Below, one piece after another: positions 1 through 5,731 of a stretch of 8,573 nucleotides of DNA (positions within the stretch are counted from its first letter, which is position 1; the number at the start of each line of letters is the position of its first letter). The stretch is from Bryobacterales bacterium. GTDB taxonomy: Bacteria > Acidobacteriota > Terriglobia > Bryobacterales > Bryobacteraceae. The translations under genes and the position numbers were made by a program. Location: assembly GCA_003132905.1 (NCBI GenBank), contig PKZC01000326.1, forward strand, positions 5,325-13,897, in the 5' to 3' direction. Under the pieces are notes generated by a model that was not told where the DNA came from, did no database searches, and saw only the letters and a program-made list of their open reading frames with translations.

Positions 1-477
1 CCCGGGCCGGACGGGAAGATGTGGGAGACGAAAGGCTTCGATGCGCAGGACGGCATCGCGCTGCAGTGGCTGTCCTGGAAAGGCCTGGTGACGGGAGTGA
101 TCAGCGGCCGCATTTCTCCGGCCACCGAAGAACGCGCCAAGCAATGCAACATGACCTACGTTTACCAGGGCCATATTGAGAAGATTCCTATCGTGGAAGA
201 GATTCTCACGCGCTCCGGCATCGCCGCATCGCAAGTGGCTTATATTGGCGACGATCTCACCGACGTTGTGGTGATGAACCGGGTGGGTTTGAGCATTGCG
301 CCGGCGAACGCGCGGCCCGAGGTGAAGCGTTCGGTGCAGCACGTTACCGAGGCAGCGGGCGGCCAAGGCGCGGTGCGCGAAGTTTGCGAGCTGCTGCTCA
401 AGGCGCAAGGCCACTGGGACGACCTGCTGCGCAAGTACGAGATCAAAGCGTCGGCGCCGATTGGAATACAAAAATGA
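1..477 (+). CDS. kdsC: 3-deoxy-D-manno-octulosonate 8-phosphate phosphatase (KdsC-like HAD phosphatase), 5' partial
   Basis: This is the C-terminal 158 codons of a HAD-family phosphatase; the frame is open to the first base, so the gene starts outside the window. KdsC removes phosphate from Kdo-8-phosphate in the cytoplasm to give Kdo, a sugar of the lipopolysaccharide core. Visible family features, in order, are the PGPDGKMWETKGFDAQDG segment, HAD motif II in GVISGR, the motif III lysine in HIEKIPIV, and motif IV in YIGDDLTDVVVMNRVG, followed by SIAPANA. The N-terminal DxDG nucleophile motif would lie upstream and cannot be seen. KdsC proteins are usually about 170-180 residues, so only a short N-terminal part is missing. 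The methionine at 19 is internal to the family alignment and is not taken as the start. The stop TGA (475-477) overlaps the ATG of the next gene. A related Kdo or KDN phosphatase-like HAD protein is possible, but KdsC fits best. Confidence 0.9.
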   Translation, partial: PGPDGKMWETKGFDAQDGIALQWLSWKGLVTGVISGRISPATEERAKQCNMTYVYQGHIEKIPIVEEILTRSGIAASQVAYIGDDLTDVVVMNRVGLSIAPANARPEVKRSVQHVTEAAGGQGAVREVCELLLKAQGHWDDLLRKYEIKASAPIGIQK

Positions 478-1127
478 GCGAGCCAACGGGAATCGTGGTG
501 GTGGCCCGGTCGGGTCCTGGAGTGCTGCACGAACTGACCGGTGTAATCGCGCGGCATAACGGGGACATTGCTTCGGTGTCCATTATCGAGGAACAGCCGG
601 AATCGCGGGTCTATTTCGAGATCAATCTGCCGGAAGCGCCGGAGAGCTTGCGGGCCGATCTGGAGAAGCTCGCCATTGTCCGGCAGGTGGATGTGGTCAA
701 GACGCTGCAAAAGGTCTATGGAAAACGCATCATTATCGTGGGCGGCGGCGCGCAAGTGGGGCAGGTGGCGATTGGGGCCATTTCAGAAGCGGATCGCCAT
801 AACATCCGTGGCGAGCACATCTCGGTTGATACCATCCCGCTGGTGGGCGAGCAGGCGCTGGCGGATGCCGTTCGAGCGGTGGGTAGATTATCGCGCGCCC
901 GCGCGCTGGTGCTGGCTGGGGCTCTGATGGGCGGCGACATCGAGAAGGCGGTGCGGGAAGTGCGCGCCCAGGGATTGCTGGTGATCAGTTTGAATATGGC
1001 GGGCAGCGTTCCCGATGCGGCCGACCTGGTGGTGAGCGATCCCGTGCAAGCCGGTGTGATGGCTGTGATGGCGGTGGCCGACACAGCCAAGTTCACAATT
1101 GCTCGATTGAGCCGCCGGGTGTTTTAG
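474..1127 (+). CDS. ACT-domain protein with C-terminal DUF5612-like domain
   Basis: The product is 217 residues long. Residues about 6-78 look like an ACT domain: GIVVVARSGPGVLHELTGVIARHNGDI has the strand-helix pattern and the conserved glycine of amino-acid-sensing ACT folds. Residues about 83-217 begin with the glycine-rich IIIVGGGAQVGQVAIGAI and match my recollection of the DUF5612 domain found after ACT in methanogen and some bacterial proteins; that domain name is recalled, not searched. Start choice: ATG at 474 overlaps the kdsC stop as ATGA, which suggests translational coupling, with a weak TTGGAA upstream. An in-frame start at 384 would bury 30 codons in kdsC and precede the ACT fold, so it is rejected. 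The function is probably regulatory ligand sensing. The ligand is unknown, and coupling to kdsC is not by itself proof of a role in Kdo synthesis. The stop codon lies in a 17-bp tandem repeat. Confidence 0.82.
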   Translation: MSEPTGIVVVARSGPGVLHELTGVIARHNGDIASVSIIEEQPESRVYFEINLPEAPESLRADLEKLAIVRQVDVVKTLQKVYGKRIIIVGGGAQVGQVAIGAISEADRHNIRGEHISVDTIPLVGEQALADAVRAVGRLSRARALVLAGALMGGDIEKAVREVRAQGLLVISLNMAGSVPDAADLVVSDPVQAGVMAVMAVADTAKFTIARLSRRVF

Positions 1128-1164
1128 GTCGCCCGGGGTTTTAGGTCGCCCGGGGTTTTAGGTC
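1122..1164. repeat. 17-bp tandem repeat, about 2.5 copies, at a convergent gene junction
   Basis: The unit TTTTAGGTCGCCCGGGG occurs perfectly at 1122-1138 and 1139-1155, followed by a partial copy TTTTAGGTC at 1156-1164. The unit carries TAG on the plus strand and TAA on the minus strand. Copy 1 supplies the stop of the ACT-domain gene (1125-1127), and the partial copy supplies the stop of the anti-sigma gene (1158-1160 on the minus strand). Each copy also contains CCCGGG followed by TTTT. CCGGG at the 3' end of the ACT gene can pair with CCCGG in copy 1, so a weak bidirectional terminator is possible but unproven. Confidence 0.93.
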
Positions 1165-1397
1165 AAAGTTACAGCCTTTGCAACCGGTTTCGGCAGGGGA
1201 TTGGCGGGGCGCCTGATAAGCGCCGCGGCAGCTTTTGCGACTCGAATATATTCATCGGTGGCCGCCAGCAGGTCCTGGCAGGCAGGGCAGATAAGCAGAT
1301 GTTCTTCCAAAGGCTTGCAATCCTCCTCCGATTGCATGCCCAGGGCATATTCTTCGAGGACTTCCTCGCAAATGTGACGGTCAAGGCTAGCGTTCAT
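1158..1397 (-). CDS. Small zinc-finger anti-sigma factor-like protein (ZAS/zf-HC2 type)
   Basis: This is a 79-residue soluble protein with the anti-sigma zinc-binding signature H33-x3-C37-x2-C40 (EEHLLICPACQDLL). An upstream His8 and Cys10 can supply the fourth ligand. The His8/His33/Cys37/Cys40 spacing resembles the ChrR-type ZAS domain as I recall it. No transmembrane helix and no long C-terminal sensor domain are visible; residues 50-79 are Ala/Pro/Lys-rich. It lies downstream of the ECF sigma gene on the same strand, the standard order for a sigma/anti-sigma pair, so it probably binds that sigma factor and holds it inactive. The gap to the sigma stop is 93 nt, longer than in most such pairs. 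The start ATG (1395-1397) has AAGAAAGG upstream. It ends within the 17-bp repeat. A zinc-finger domain protein without anti-sigma activity cannot be excluded. Confidence 0.75.
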   Translation of the reverse strand: MNASLDRHICEEVLEEYALGMQSEEDCKPLEEHLLICPACQDLLAATDEYIRVAKAAAALIRRPANPLPKPVAKAVTLT

Positions 1398-1490
1398 GAC
1401 AAGAACCTTTCTTGGGGGGAACGGAACGGACCCTATAACTCAACCCGACCCAGAAGTGTGGGTTATACTCCTTTGGAAGCCCTAGTGGAA
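1398..1490 (-). other. Sigma to anti-sigma intergenic spacer with a small hairpin
   Basis: This 93-nt spacer is unusual for genes expected to be tightly coupled. It contains the inverted repeat ACCCA/TGGGT with a 6-nt loop at 1448-1463. An overlapping alternative pairing uses AACCC at 1442-1446 and GGGTT at 1460-1464. No U-tract follows on either strand, so a terminator is unlikely. It may attenuate or process the message, or be chance. The anti-sigma ribosome-binding site sits at its downstream end, around 1404-1412 on the minus strand. Confidence 0.4.
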
Positions 1491-2246
1491 TTACCCGGTG
1501 GAAATTCTCGAAAAAAATGGCACCAACATTTTTTGTTGAAGTTTTCGCCGCCCCAGTTCGCCAAAACGAGCCTTCGCGCGTGACTTGAGCAGGCGGAATT
1601 GGGTTTCTGTCAGATCCATGCCCAGGCAAATCTCTTCCTGTGTCTCTTCCTCCAGGTAAAACCGGGTGAGGATCTCGCGGTCGCGGTCGGAAAGTTGGTT
1701 CAATATCTCAAGCATAAAATCCACTTTTTGCTGGAAGGCCATGTTCTGCTCGGGATTACGCCGCCCGTCGATTACCCTTACGCCAACATCTAAATGCAGT
1801 TCATCGCGCCGGCTATGCACCACTTGATCGATATGCGCCGCCACCTGCCGCCTGACAACCGTCCGGACAAAACCCATCAGGCGCTCCGGTTCCCGCAAAT
1901 CGCCACGCCGGATGGCCTGCACCACAATCAGAAAAGTATCGTGAACCTTATCGTCTAGTTCTTGCACTCCTAGCTGCCGGCACAAGTAGAAGCGGATGCC
2001 GCGGGCAAATAGATGGTACAAATCCTCCATCCCGCTTTCTTCGCCCTTTTGGATGCGCATCACCAGCTCGGGCCAATCCACCGCATTGTTGTGGACATCG
2101 TCTTCGCTGCTGTCGGCTACTGGCTCAACGCCAGGAAGTACAACATTCAATTCTTTATCCTTAGTCTGTATGATTTCCTTTTGATTCGGGAGATGATTCA
2201 CTGAGTGGTTCGTCGGCGCGATTTGTGTTCGCAGAGAGGCAGCCAT
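1491..2246 (-). CDS. ECF-type RNA polymerase sigma-70 family factor
   Basis: The product is 251 residues and directs core RNA polymerase to a specific promoter set. Residues about 58-140 form a sigma region 2 (VDWPELVMRIQKGEE..., then LDDKVHDTFLIVVQAI and RLMGFVRTVVRRQVAAHI). Residues about 174-232 form region 4 with the helix-turn-helix LSDRDREILTRFYLEE...LTETQFRLLKSRAK. No region 3 lies between them, as expected for ECF factors. The protein is longer than a typical ECF factor (about 180-200 residues) because residues 1-55 are a polar, probably disordered extension. The start ATG at 2244-2246 is preceded by GGAAAGGA at a good distance, supporting the long form. An internal start at Met63 would remove the beginning of region 2. 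The paired anti-sigma-like gene follows 93 nt downstream. The signal and regulon cannot be read from the window. Confidence 0.93.
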   Translation of the reverse strand: MAASLRTQIAPTNHSVNHLPNQKEIIQTKDKELNVVLPGVEPVADSSEDDVHNNAVDWPELVMRIQKGEESGMEDLYHLFARGIRFYLCRQLGVQELDDKVHDTFLIVVQAIRRGDLREPERLMGFVRTVVRRQVAAHIDQVVHSRRDELHLDVGVRVIDGRRNPEQNMAFQQKVDFMLEILNQLSDRDREILTRFYLEEETQEEICLGMDLTETQFRLLKSRAKARFGELGRRKLQQKMLVPFFSRISTG

Positions 2247-2686
2247 GACATGGTCCTTTCCAAAAAAGAGAGAACCCCAAGCGCGTTCCAGAGGGATGCG
2301 CTACTTGCGAGTGCGACAGCTTGTCCGCGCTCGGAGTGTATTTGCGTGCTATTAACTTGGGGTACGGTTCAGGAGTAAGCACACGTAGGACCAAACGCTT
2401 ATGCAGTAAAGTAAGACTTCGAATCCCAGCCCGGGACGCCCATCGTGCAAGCAACTGCACATCATCAGATCTAAAGTTGTAAGTTGCGTTCGCGATTCAA
2501 ATACTAGATTGCAAGTGACTCGCGATGGCAGCTCGAGGAAGACTGTCGAGGCTTTAGCAGGAGAGCCATGTGCAAGGCGGAGCCGGATCGTAGGACGAAG
2601 GTTTGGAGTGCTTTCTTTATCGCACGTTTCTCGCGCGATTATTGCGCGTTTCTAACCCACGTGGGGGTGAGGAACCGACTGCCAAT
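2247..2686. other. 440-bp intergenic region upstream of the sigma gene
   Basis: I see no credible gene here. It lies between two minus-strand genes and should carry the sigma-gene promoter; no convincing -35/-10 pair was found. The sigma ribosome-binding site GGAAAGGA is at about 2254-2261 on the minus strand. Other visible structure: a CTCGA/TCGAG hairpin around 2533-2551, a loose direct repeat of about 17 bp (GTAAGTTGCGTTCGCGAT near 2480 against GCAAGTGACTCGCGAT near 2511), and a near-direct repeat GCACGTTTCT/GCGCGTTTCT near 2622 and 2644. Overlapping short open frames on both strands show no family features. Confidence 0.6.
2632..2665 (-). terminator. Weak candidate 3' structure downstream of the receiver gene
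   Basis: Just past the receiver stop, reading on the minus strand, come the perfect 10-bp palindrome CCCACGTGGG (2656-2665) and then CGCGC with a 7-nt loop and GCGCG (2632-2648). The position suits transcription termination, but there is no U-tract, so a Rho-independent terminator is not established. CCCACGTGGG could instead be a dimeric protein binding site. Confidence 0.25.
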
Positions 2687-3070
2687 TCAGATTACGCCGG
2701 AGTGACGCTTCAAGATCTGCGGGAGGTTTTGCGAAAATGCCGAGCGAGCCATTACGATGTTCGCGCCAGCTTCTTGCGCCTGCTGCTTAAGCTCACCTTG
2801 CACATGAGATAAGTAACCGATCACGCTGATCTGCTTCATCTCGCCATCGCTTTTCAACTTCGAGATCAACTTGAGCGGTTGAACGGCAGTGAAGTTAAGG
2901 TCTAATATGACAAGCAACGGCTTCTCGTGAGTAGCCTTGTCGATTACGTCTCGTTCGGACTTCACGAACTCCACGTCCAACCCCGCACGCTTGGCGGCGT
3001 CGCTAATCTTCACTGTGAATAAGAGATCTTCCACCACCGCCAGGATTTTCTTCTTACCGTGCTTCTGCAT
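2687..3070 (-). CDS. Stand-alone atypical response-regulator receiver (CheY-like) protein
   Basis: The product is 127 residues, a single receiver domain with no output domain. It begins KKKILAVVEDLLFTVKI, placing the acidic pair at E14/D15, and has the probable phospho-acceptor Asp57 in LLVILDLNF. The switch region ISVIGYLSHV lacks the usual Thr/Ser-Ala motif, and the near-invariant lysine of K-P appears as Arg109-Ser110 (VMARSAF). Phosphorylation chemistry or switching may therefore differ from CheY, or the domain may act as a binding module. From memory, close relatives with VVEDLxFTVKI and IGYLSHVQGELK occur in Acidobacteriota; this was not checked by search. No ribosome-binding site is obvious before the ATG at 3068-3070. 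No histidine kinase is nearby. It is divergent from the pgl gene and lies upstream of the sigma gene on the same strand, but 440 bp away, so co-transcription is uncertain. Confidence 0.8.
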   Translation of the reverse strand: MQKHGKKKILAVVEDLLFTVKISDAAKRAGLDVEFVKSERDVIDKATHEKPLLVILDLNFTAVQPLKLISKLKSDGEMKQISVIGYLSHVQGELKQQAQEAGANIVMARSAFSQNLPQILKRHSGVI

Positions 3071-3231
3071 AAAATGCTACACGCCTGCTGTCGCTGCCCG
3101 CTCCTTCTGAATATGCGTTACGTGCAAACTGGAGACTACAAGTTGTGTGGAAGGTCAGAATTATTCTAGCATGACGAAGTGGCCCTCCTGCGCGTATCGG
3201 GGGTGTTATAAGAAATGAAGGGACTGCGGAA
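3071..3231. promoter_or_regulatory. Divergent promoter region between the receiver gene and pgl
   Basis: This 161-bp gap lies between divergently transcribed genes and must hold at least the start of the pgl run and probably the receiver promoter. No -35/-10 pair is convincing. A perfect 11-bp palindrome AGAATTATTCT lies at 3157-3167, in the most AT-rich part. The pgl ribosome-binding site GAAGGG lies about 9 nt before its ATG. Confidence 0.4.
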
Positions 3232-3993
3232 ATGACCGCCCAGAGATTTGTTTATGAAAATGCTCAGGCGGCTTCTGAAGCCTGCGCCCGTAAAATCATC
3301 GAGCTACTTGGCCTGGCCCTCGCGACGCAACCTCGGGCGACACTAGCCGTTTCTGGCGGTACGACGCCAAAGTTGATGTTCGCTGACTTGGTGAAAGCCG
3401 GGTTTGACTGGAGCAAGGTCCATCTTTTTTGGGTGGATGAACGCTTGGTCCCTCCCGAAGATTCTCAAAGCAACTATAAGCTTGCCAGGGAAAACTTCAT
3501 CGATCCGGCCCGCTTCCCTGTCGCCAATGTCCACCGGGTTCACGGTGAGCTTCCGCCGAAAGAAGCCGCGAAGATGTATGACGATGAGATTCGAGCGTTC
3601 TTCAAATTGACGCCCGGCGTCGTGCCGCAATTCGACATCGTCCACCGGGGCATGGGCCCCGACGCACACACGGCCAGTCTCTTTCCTGGGGAACCGTTAA
3701 TAGACGATCATAAGAATCTGACGGCCGCAGTTTACGTCGAGAAGTTCAAGCAATGGCGTGTGACTCTCTTGCCGGCTGTGCTCGAAGCTGCCCGGAACAC
3801 TCTGATGCTGGTGGCCGGGGACGATAAGGCTCAACCGCTGCAGGCCGTCCTGCATGACCCATATGACCCGAAGAAATATCCTTCGCAAATCGCTACCTAT
3901 AATGGCGAGGGCGTCATCTGGTTCCTGGACAAAGCGGCCGCGAGGCTGATCGGCCGGGAGAGTCATCCAGGCCGGGAGAGTCATCCAGATTGA
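3232..3993 (+). CDS. pgl: 6-phosphogluconolactonase
   Basis: The product is 253 residues of the SOL/DevB-type lactonase family. It hydrolyses 6-phosphoglucono-1,5-lactone to 6-phosphogluconate, the second step of the oxidative pentose phosphate pathway, in the cytoplasm. Motifs in order are LAVSGGTTPKL (residues 38-48, phosphosugar binding), VHLFWVDERLVPPEDSQSNY (63-82), GMGPDAHTASLFPG (140-153, with probable catalytic His146) and RVTLLPAVLEAARN (176-189). Most family members read GMGPDGHT; Ala145 replaces that glycine here. The ATG at 3232 has GAAGGG at suitable spacing. The C-terminus ends GRESHPGRESHPD because an 18-bp unit is duplicated just before the stop (3952-3987), adding six residues beyond the usual LDxAAA end. 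It is the first of five close co-directional genes, with the patatin gene 28 nt downstream. Confidence 0.95.
   Translation: MTAQRFVYENAQAASEACARKIIELLGLALATQPRATLAVSGGTTPKLMFADLVKAGFDWSKVHLFWVDERLVPPEDSQSNYKLARENFIDPARFPVANVHRVHGELPPKEAAKMYDDEIRAFFKLTPGVVPQFDIVHRGMGPDAHTASLFPGEPLIDDHKNLTAAVYVEKFKQWRVTLLPAVLEAARNTLMLVAGDDKAQPLQAVLHDPYDPKKYPSQIATYNGEGVIWFLDKAAARLIGRESHPGRESHPD
3952..3987 (+). repeat. 18-bp perfect tandem duplication at the 3' end of pgl
   Basis: GGCCGGGAGAGTCATCCA occurs twice in direct succession at 3952-3969 and 3970-3987. The length is a multiple of three, so the frame is kept and the encoded six residues (GRESHP) are duplicated. Two codon positions after the second copy comes the TGA stop. 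Perfect identity suggests a recent or actively varying slippage event. Confidence 0.95.
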
Positions 3994-4021
3994 AGCCGCC
4001 GCACCCACGCTTCTTTGTTCC

Positions 4022-4786
4022 ATGACGGCCCTGGTGCTATCGGCTGGTGGCATGTACGGCGCATATCAGGCCGGGGCATGGCGGGCGATAGCCGATGTTT
4101 TCCGGCCTGATCTGGTAGTGGGGGCGTCCATCGGCGCGATCACCGGTTGGGCCATCGCGGGCGGCTGCGATCCTGATGAGCTGGTGGACCGCTGGTTGCA
4201 TCTGGACGCCGCGAGCCGCTATCCGTGGAAGTTCCCACGCAGTCCGCTGCACGGAGTCTTCGACACTACGGCGCTCCAAGGCGCGATCCGCGAAATTTAT
4301 GAATCCTTCCAGCCGCGCGTGCACTACGCGATGGTGGTCACCGACCTGTTGAAGCTGCGCCCCCGCGTCATTCGCGGCAACGAGGTGAGCTGGCAGCATT
4401 TGGTGGCTAGCACGGCAATCGCCGGCTTATTCGACCAAGTGCGCCTGGGCGGCCGCATCTATTCCGATGGCGGATTGCTTTCCGCCGTCCCACTCTGGGT
4501 TGCCGCCGAAATGGGCGCCACCAAGGCGCTGGTGATCAATGTTCTTCCCGCTCCGCCCGGCAACATCGCCCGCACCGTGGTTGGCGCGGTGAGGATGCTT
4601 TCGCCTTTTCGCGCGATTGTTCCAACGGGCATCGAAGTAATGCGGCTGGGTCCGCCCCGGTTGCTGGGCAAGCCGCTCGAATCTATCTACTGGACGCGGG
4701 CCAACGCGGAAGCCTGGATTCGGGCAGGGGAAGAACAGGCGGCCGGATTAAAACATTCCATTGCGAATTGTTTTGAGAGAGAATAG
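4022..4786 (+). CDS. Patatin-like phospholipase family protein
   Basis: The product is 254 residues, close to a single patatin domain. Visible motifs are the glycine-rich oxyanion loop SAGGMYGAYQAG (residues 7-18), the nucleophile elbow GASIGA with Ser36 (34-39), and the DGG motif in IYSDGGLL with Asp149. Together these give the Ser-Asp catalytic dyad of patatins. The family hydrolyses acyl esters of phospholipids or other lipids; the substrate here is not known. There is no signal peptide, so it should act in the cytoplasm or at the inner membrane face. The domain begins at residue 3, leaving little room for another start, although no good ribosome-binding site precedes the ATG at 4022. It follows pgl by 28 nt and precedes the next gene by 8 nt, consistent with an operon. 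The link to sugar metabolism is positional only. Confidence 0.9.
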   Translation: MTALVLSAGGMYGAYQAGAWRAIADVFRPDLVVGASIGAITGWAIAGGCDPDELVDRWLHLDAASRYPWKFPRSPLHGVFDTTALQGAIREIYESFQPRVHYAMVVTDLLKLRPRVIRGNEVSWQHLVASTAIAGLFDQVRLGGRIYSDGGLLSAVPLWVAAEMGATKALVINVLPAPPGNIARTVVGAVRMLSPFRAIVPTGIEVMRLGPPRLLGKPLESIYWTRANAEAWIRAGEEQAAGLKHSIANCFERE

Positions 4787-4794
4787 ATGCTGAT

Positions 4795-5115
4795 ATGCCG
4801 GCATACCAAATTCACCGTTTGAAGGAAACGCAGCGCCAGCAGTTTCGCTGGGCGCCGCACACTCCGGGTGTCACCATCGTCAAGCTCAAGGACTACGAGG
4901 TGGGGGCCGTTATCGAGGCTGCCAGCCCCTATGCTCTCTGGCTCGAAATCCGCGAGAGTGACAACGCGATCGCTGTAGGGGATTTAATCGAAGTGGTTGG
5001 CGATCTGCCCGGGGGCGAACTCCGCATTCTCAAATACATCGGCTTTGAAGAAGCCCGCTGGTACGTACCAGAACCGGTTCAACACGCTATGGGGGATCCA
5101 GTGGCGGTAACATAG
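4795..5115 (+). CDS. Conserved-looking hypothetical protein, 106 residues
   Basis: I do not recognise this protein. It is a soluble, probably beta-rich protein without signal peptide or membrane segment. It starts with a basic stretch (YQIHRLKETQRQQFRWAPH) and continues with alternating hydrophobic strands: GVTIVKLKDYEVGAVIEA, YALWLEIRE, and AVGDLIEVVGD followed by LRILKYIGFEEARWYVPEP. The VGDLIEV and GGELRILKY pattern looks like a small barrel or adaptor fold, but no family can be named. It is probably real because it fits between neighbours with 8-nt and 13-nt gaps, keeps the local codon style, and ends before the next gene. The ATG at 4787 is out of frame, so the start is taken at 4795; GAGAGAG lies upstream at rather long spacing. 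Its neighbours, a patatin and a 2H phosphoesterase, give no clear hint of role. Confidence 0.75.
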   Translation: MPAYQIHRLKETQRQQFRWAPHTPGVTIVKLKDYEVGAVIEAASPYALWLEIRESDNAIAVGDLIEVVGDLPGGELRILKYIGFEEARWYVPEPVQHAMGDPVAVT

Positions 5116-5128
5116 GATTAACTAGAGT

Positions 5129-5722
5129 ATGTATAACGATCCCGCCGCGTGGGATCGGATCAACTCCTTCGCGTTGGTCAGCTATATCCCCGAACCATTG
5201 GCGGGTTTTCTGGATCGGCTGCGGCAGGAGTTGGTACCGAACTGTTTTTTGCGTGCCCACGTGACGATCTTGCCGCCCCGTCCGATCTCCGCTTCACCTG
5301 AGGCCGTTTGGGAAACTGTCCGAACTCTAGCCCCGGGCTTCGCTCCCTTCGATGTTGAAATGACTGCGCTGGAAGTGTTCCCAGTGACGGATGTGATCCA
5401 CATCGGCATTGGTCGCGGGCTTGAGGAATTGTTAAGCATGCATGATGGGCTGAACGTGGACGGCCTGAATTTCGCAGAGCCCTATCCCTATCAACCGCAC
5501 ATTACGTTGGCGCAAGATTTGAAGGGTGACGAGGTTGACGAGTTGGCTCGTGTGGCGCGGGCGCGTTGGGCCGAAAGCACCGTGCCCAAGACCTTTCGCG
5601 TGGACAGCGTTTACTTCGTGCAGAATACTCGCCGCAAGGAATGGTTGGATCTGGGTGAGAGCGCGCTGGGGCATTCGGAGTCGCGACTGGTAGGGGAACT
5701 GGTAGACCTGCTGGCGGGCTAG
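5129..5722 (+). CDS. 2H phosphoesterase, 2'-5' RNA ligase/cyclic phosphodiesterase-like
   Basis: The product is 197 residues with the two hallmark H-x-T motifs of the 2H superfamily: H44-V-T46 in LRAHVTILPPRP and H124-I-T126 in YQPHITLAQDL. The 80-residue spacing between them is normal for the family. Members cleave or form 2',5' or 2',3'-cyclic phosphodiester bonds in RNA or small nucleotides; the substrate here cannot be told. The conserved C-terminal strand is visible as RVDSVYFVQN before the tail. It is cytoplasmic, without signal peptide. The ATG at 5129 has AGGA at slightly long spacing and lies 13 nt after the preceding stop. The next gene starts 9 nt downstream. It resembles the LigT/thpR group but is called only at superfamily level, since members differ widely in activity. 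Confidence 0.9.
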   Translation: MYNDPAAWDRINSFALVSYIPEPLAGFLDRLRQELVPNCFLRAHVTILPPRPISASPEAVWETVRTLAPGFAPFDVEMTALEVFPVTDVIHIGIGRGLEELLSMHDGLNVDGLNFAEPYPYQPHITLAQDLKGDEVDELARVARARWAESTVPKTFRVDSVYFVQNTRRKEWLDLGESALGHSESRLVGELVDLLAG

Positions 5723-5731
5723 TTTCTGCGG

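Noticed and set aside
240..755. 171-codon open frame on the minus strand across the kdsC/ACT junction
   Set aside because: It is antisense to two genes with recognisable domains and is low in recognisable structure.
1387..1629. 80-codon minus-strand open frame bridging the sigma and anti-sigma genes
   Set aside because: It is out of frame with both genes and overlaps their ends; it has no domain features. It was considered as a frameshift link between the two genes but gives no sensible protein.
2285..2289. GGAAC on the minus strand upstream of the sigma gene, like an ECF -35 autoregulation motif
   Set aside because: No matching -10 element at the expected spacing, and the implied transcription start would be too close to the ribosome-binding site.
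2415..2440. tRNA-like 3' end (TTCGAATCC followed by a CCCAG/CCCGGGACGCC segment)
   Set aside because: The 5' side of the T-stem does not pair, and no anticodon or D arm could be folded upstream; chance resemblance.
2161..2460. 99-codon minus-strand open frame overlapping the sigma gene start
   Set aside because: It overlaps the sigma N-terminus in another frame, has no family features, and would cover the sigma ribosome-binding site.
2603..2812. 69-codon plus-strand open frame
   Set aside because: Much of it is antisense to the receiver gene, and no ribosome-binding site or family feature is visible.
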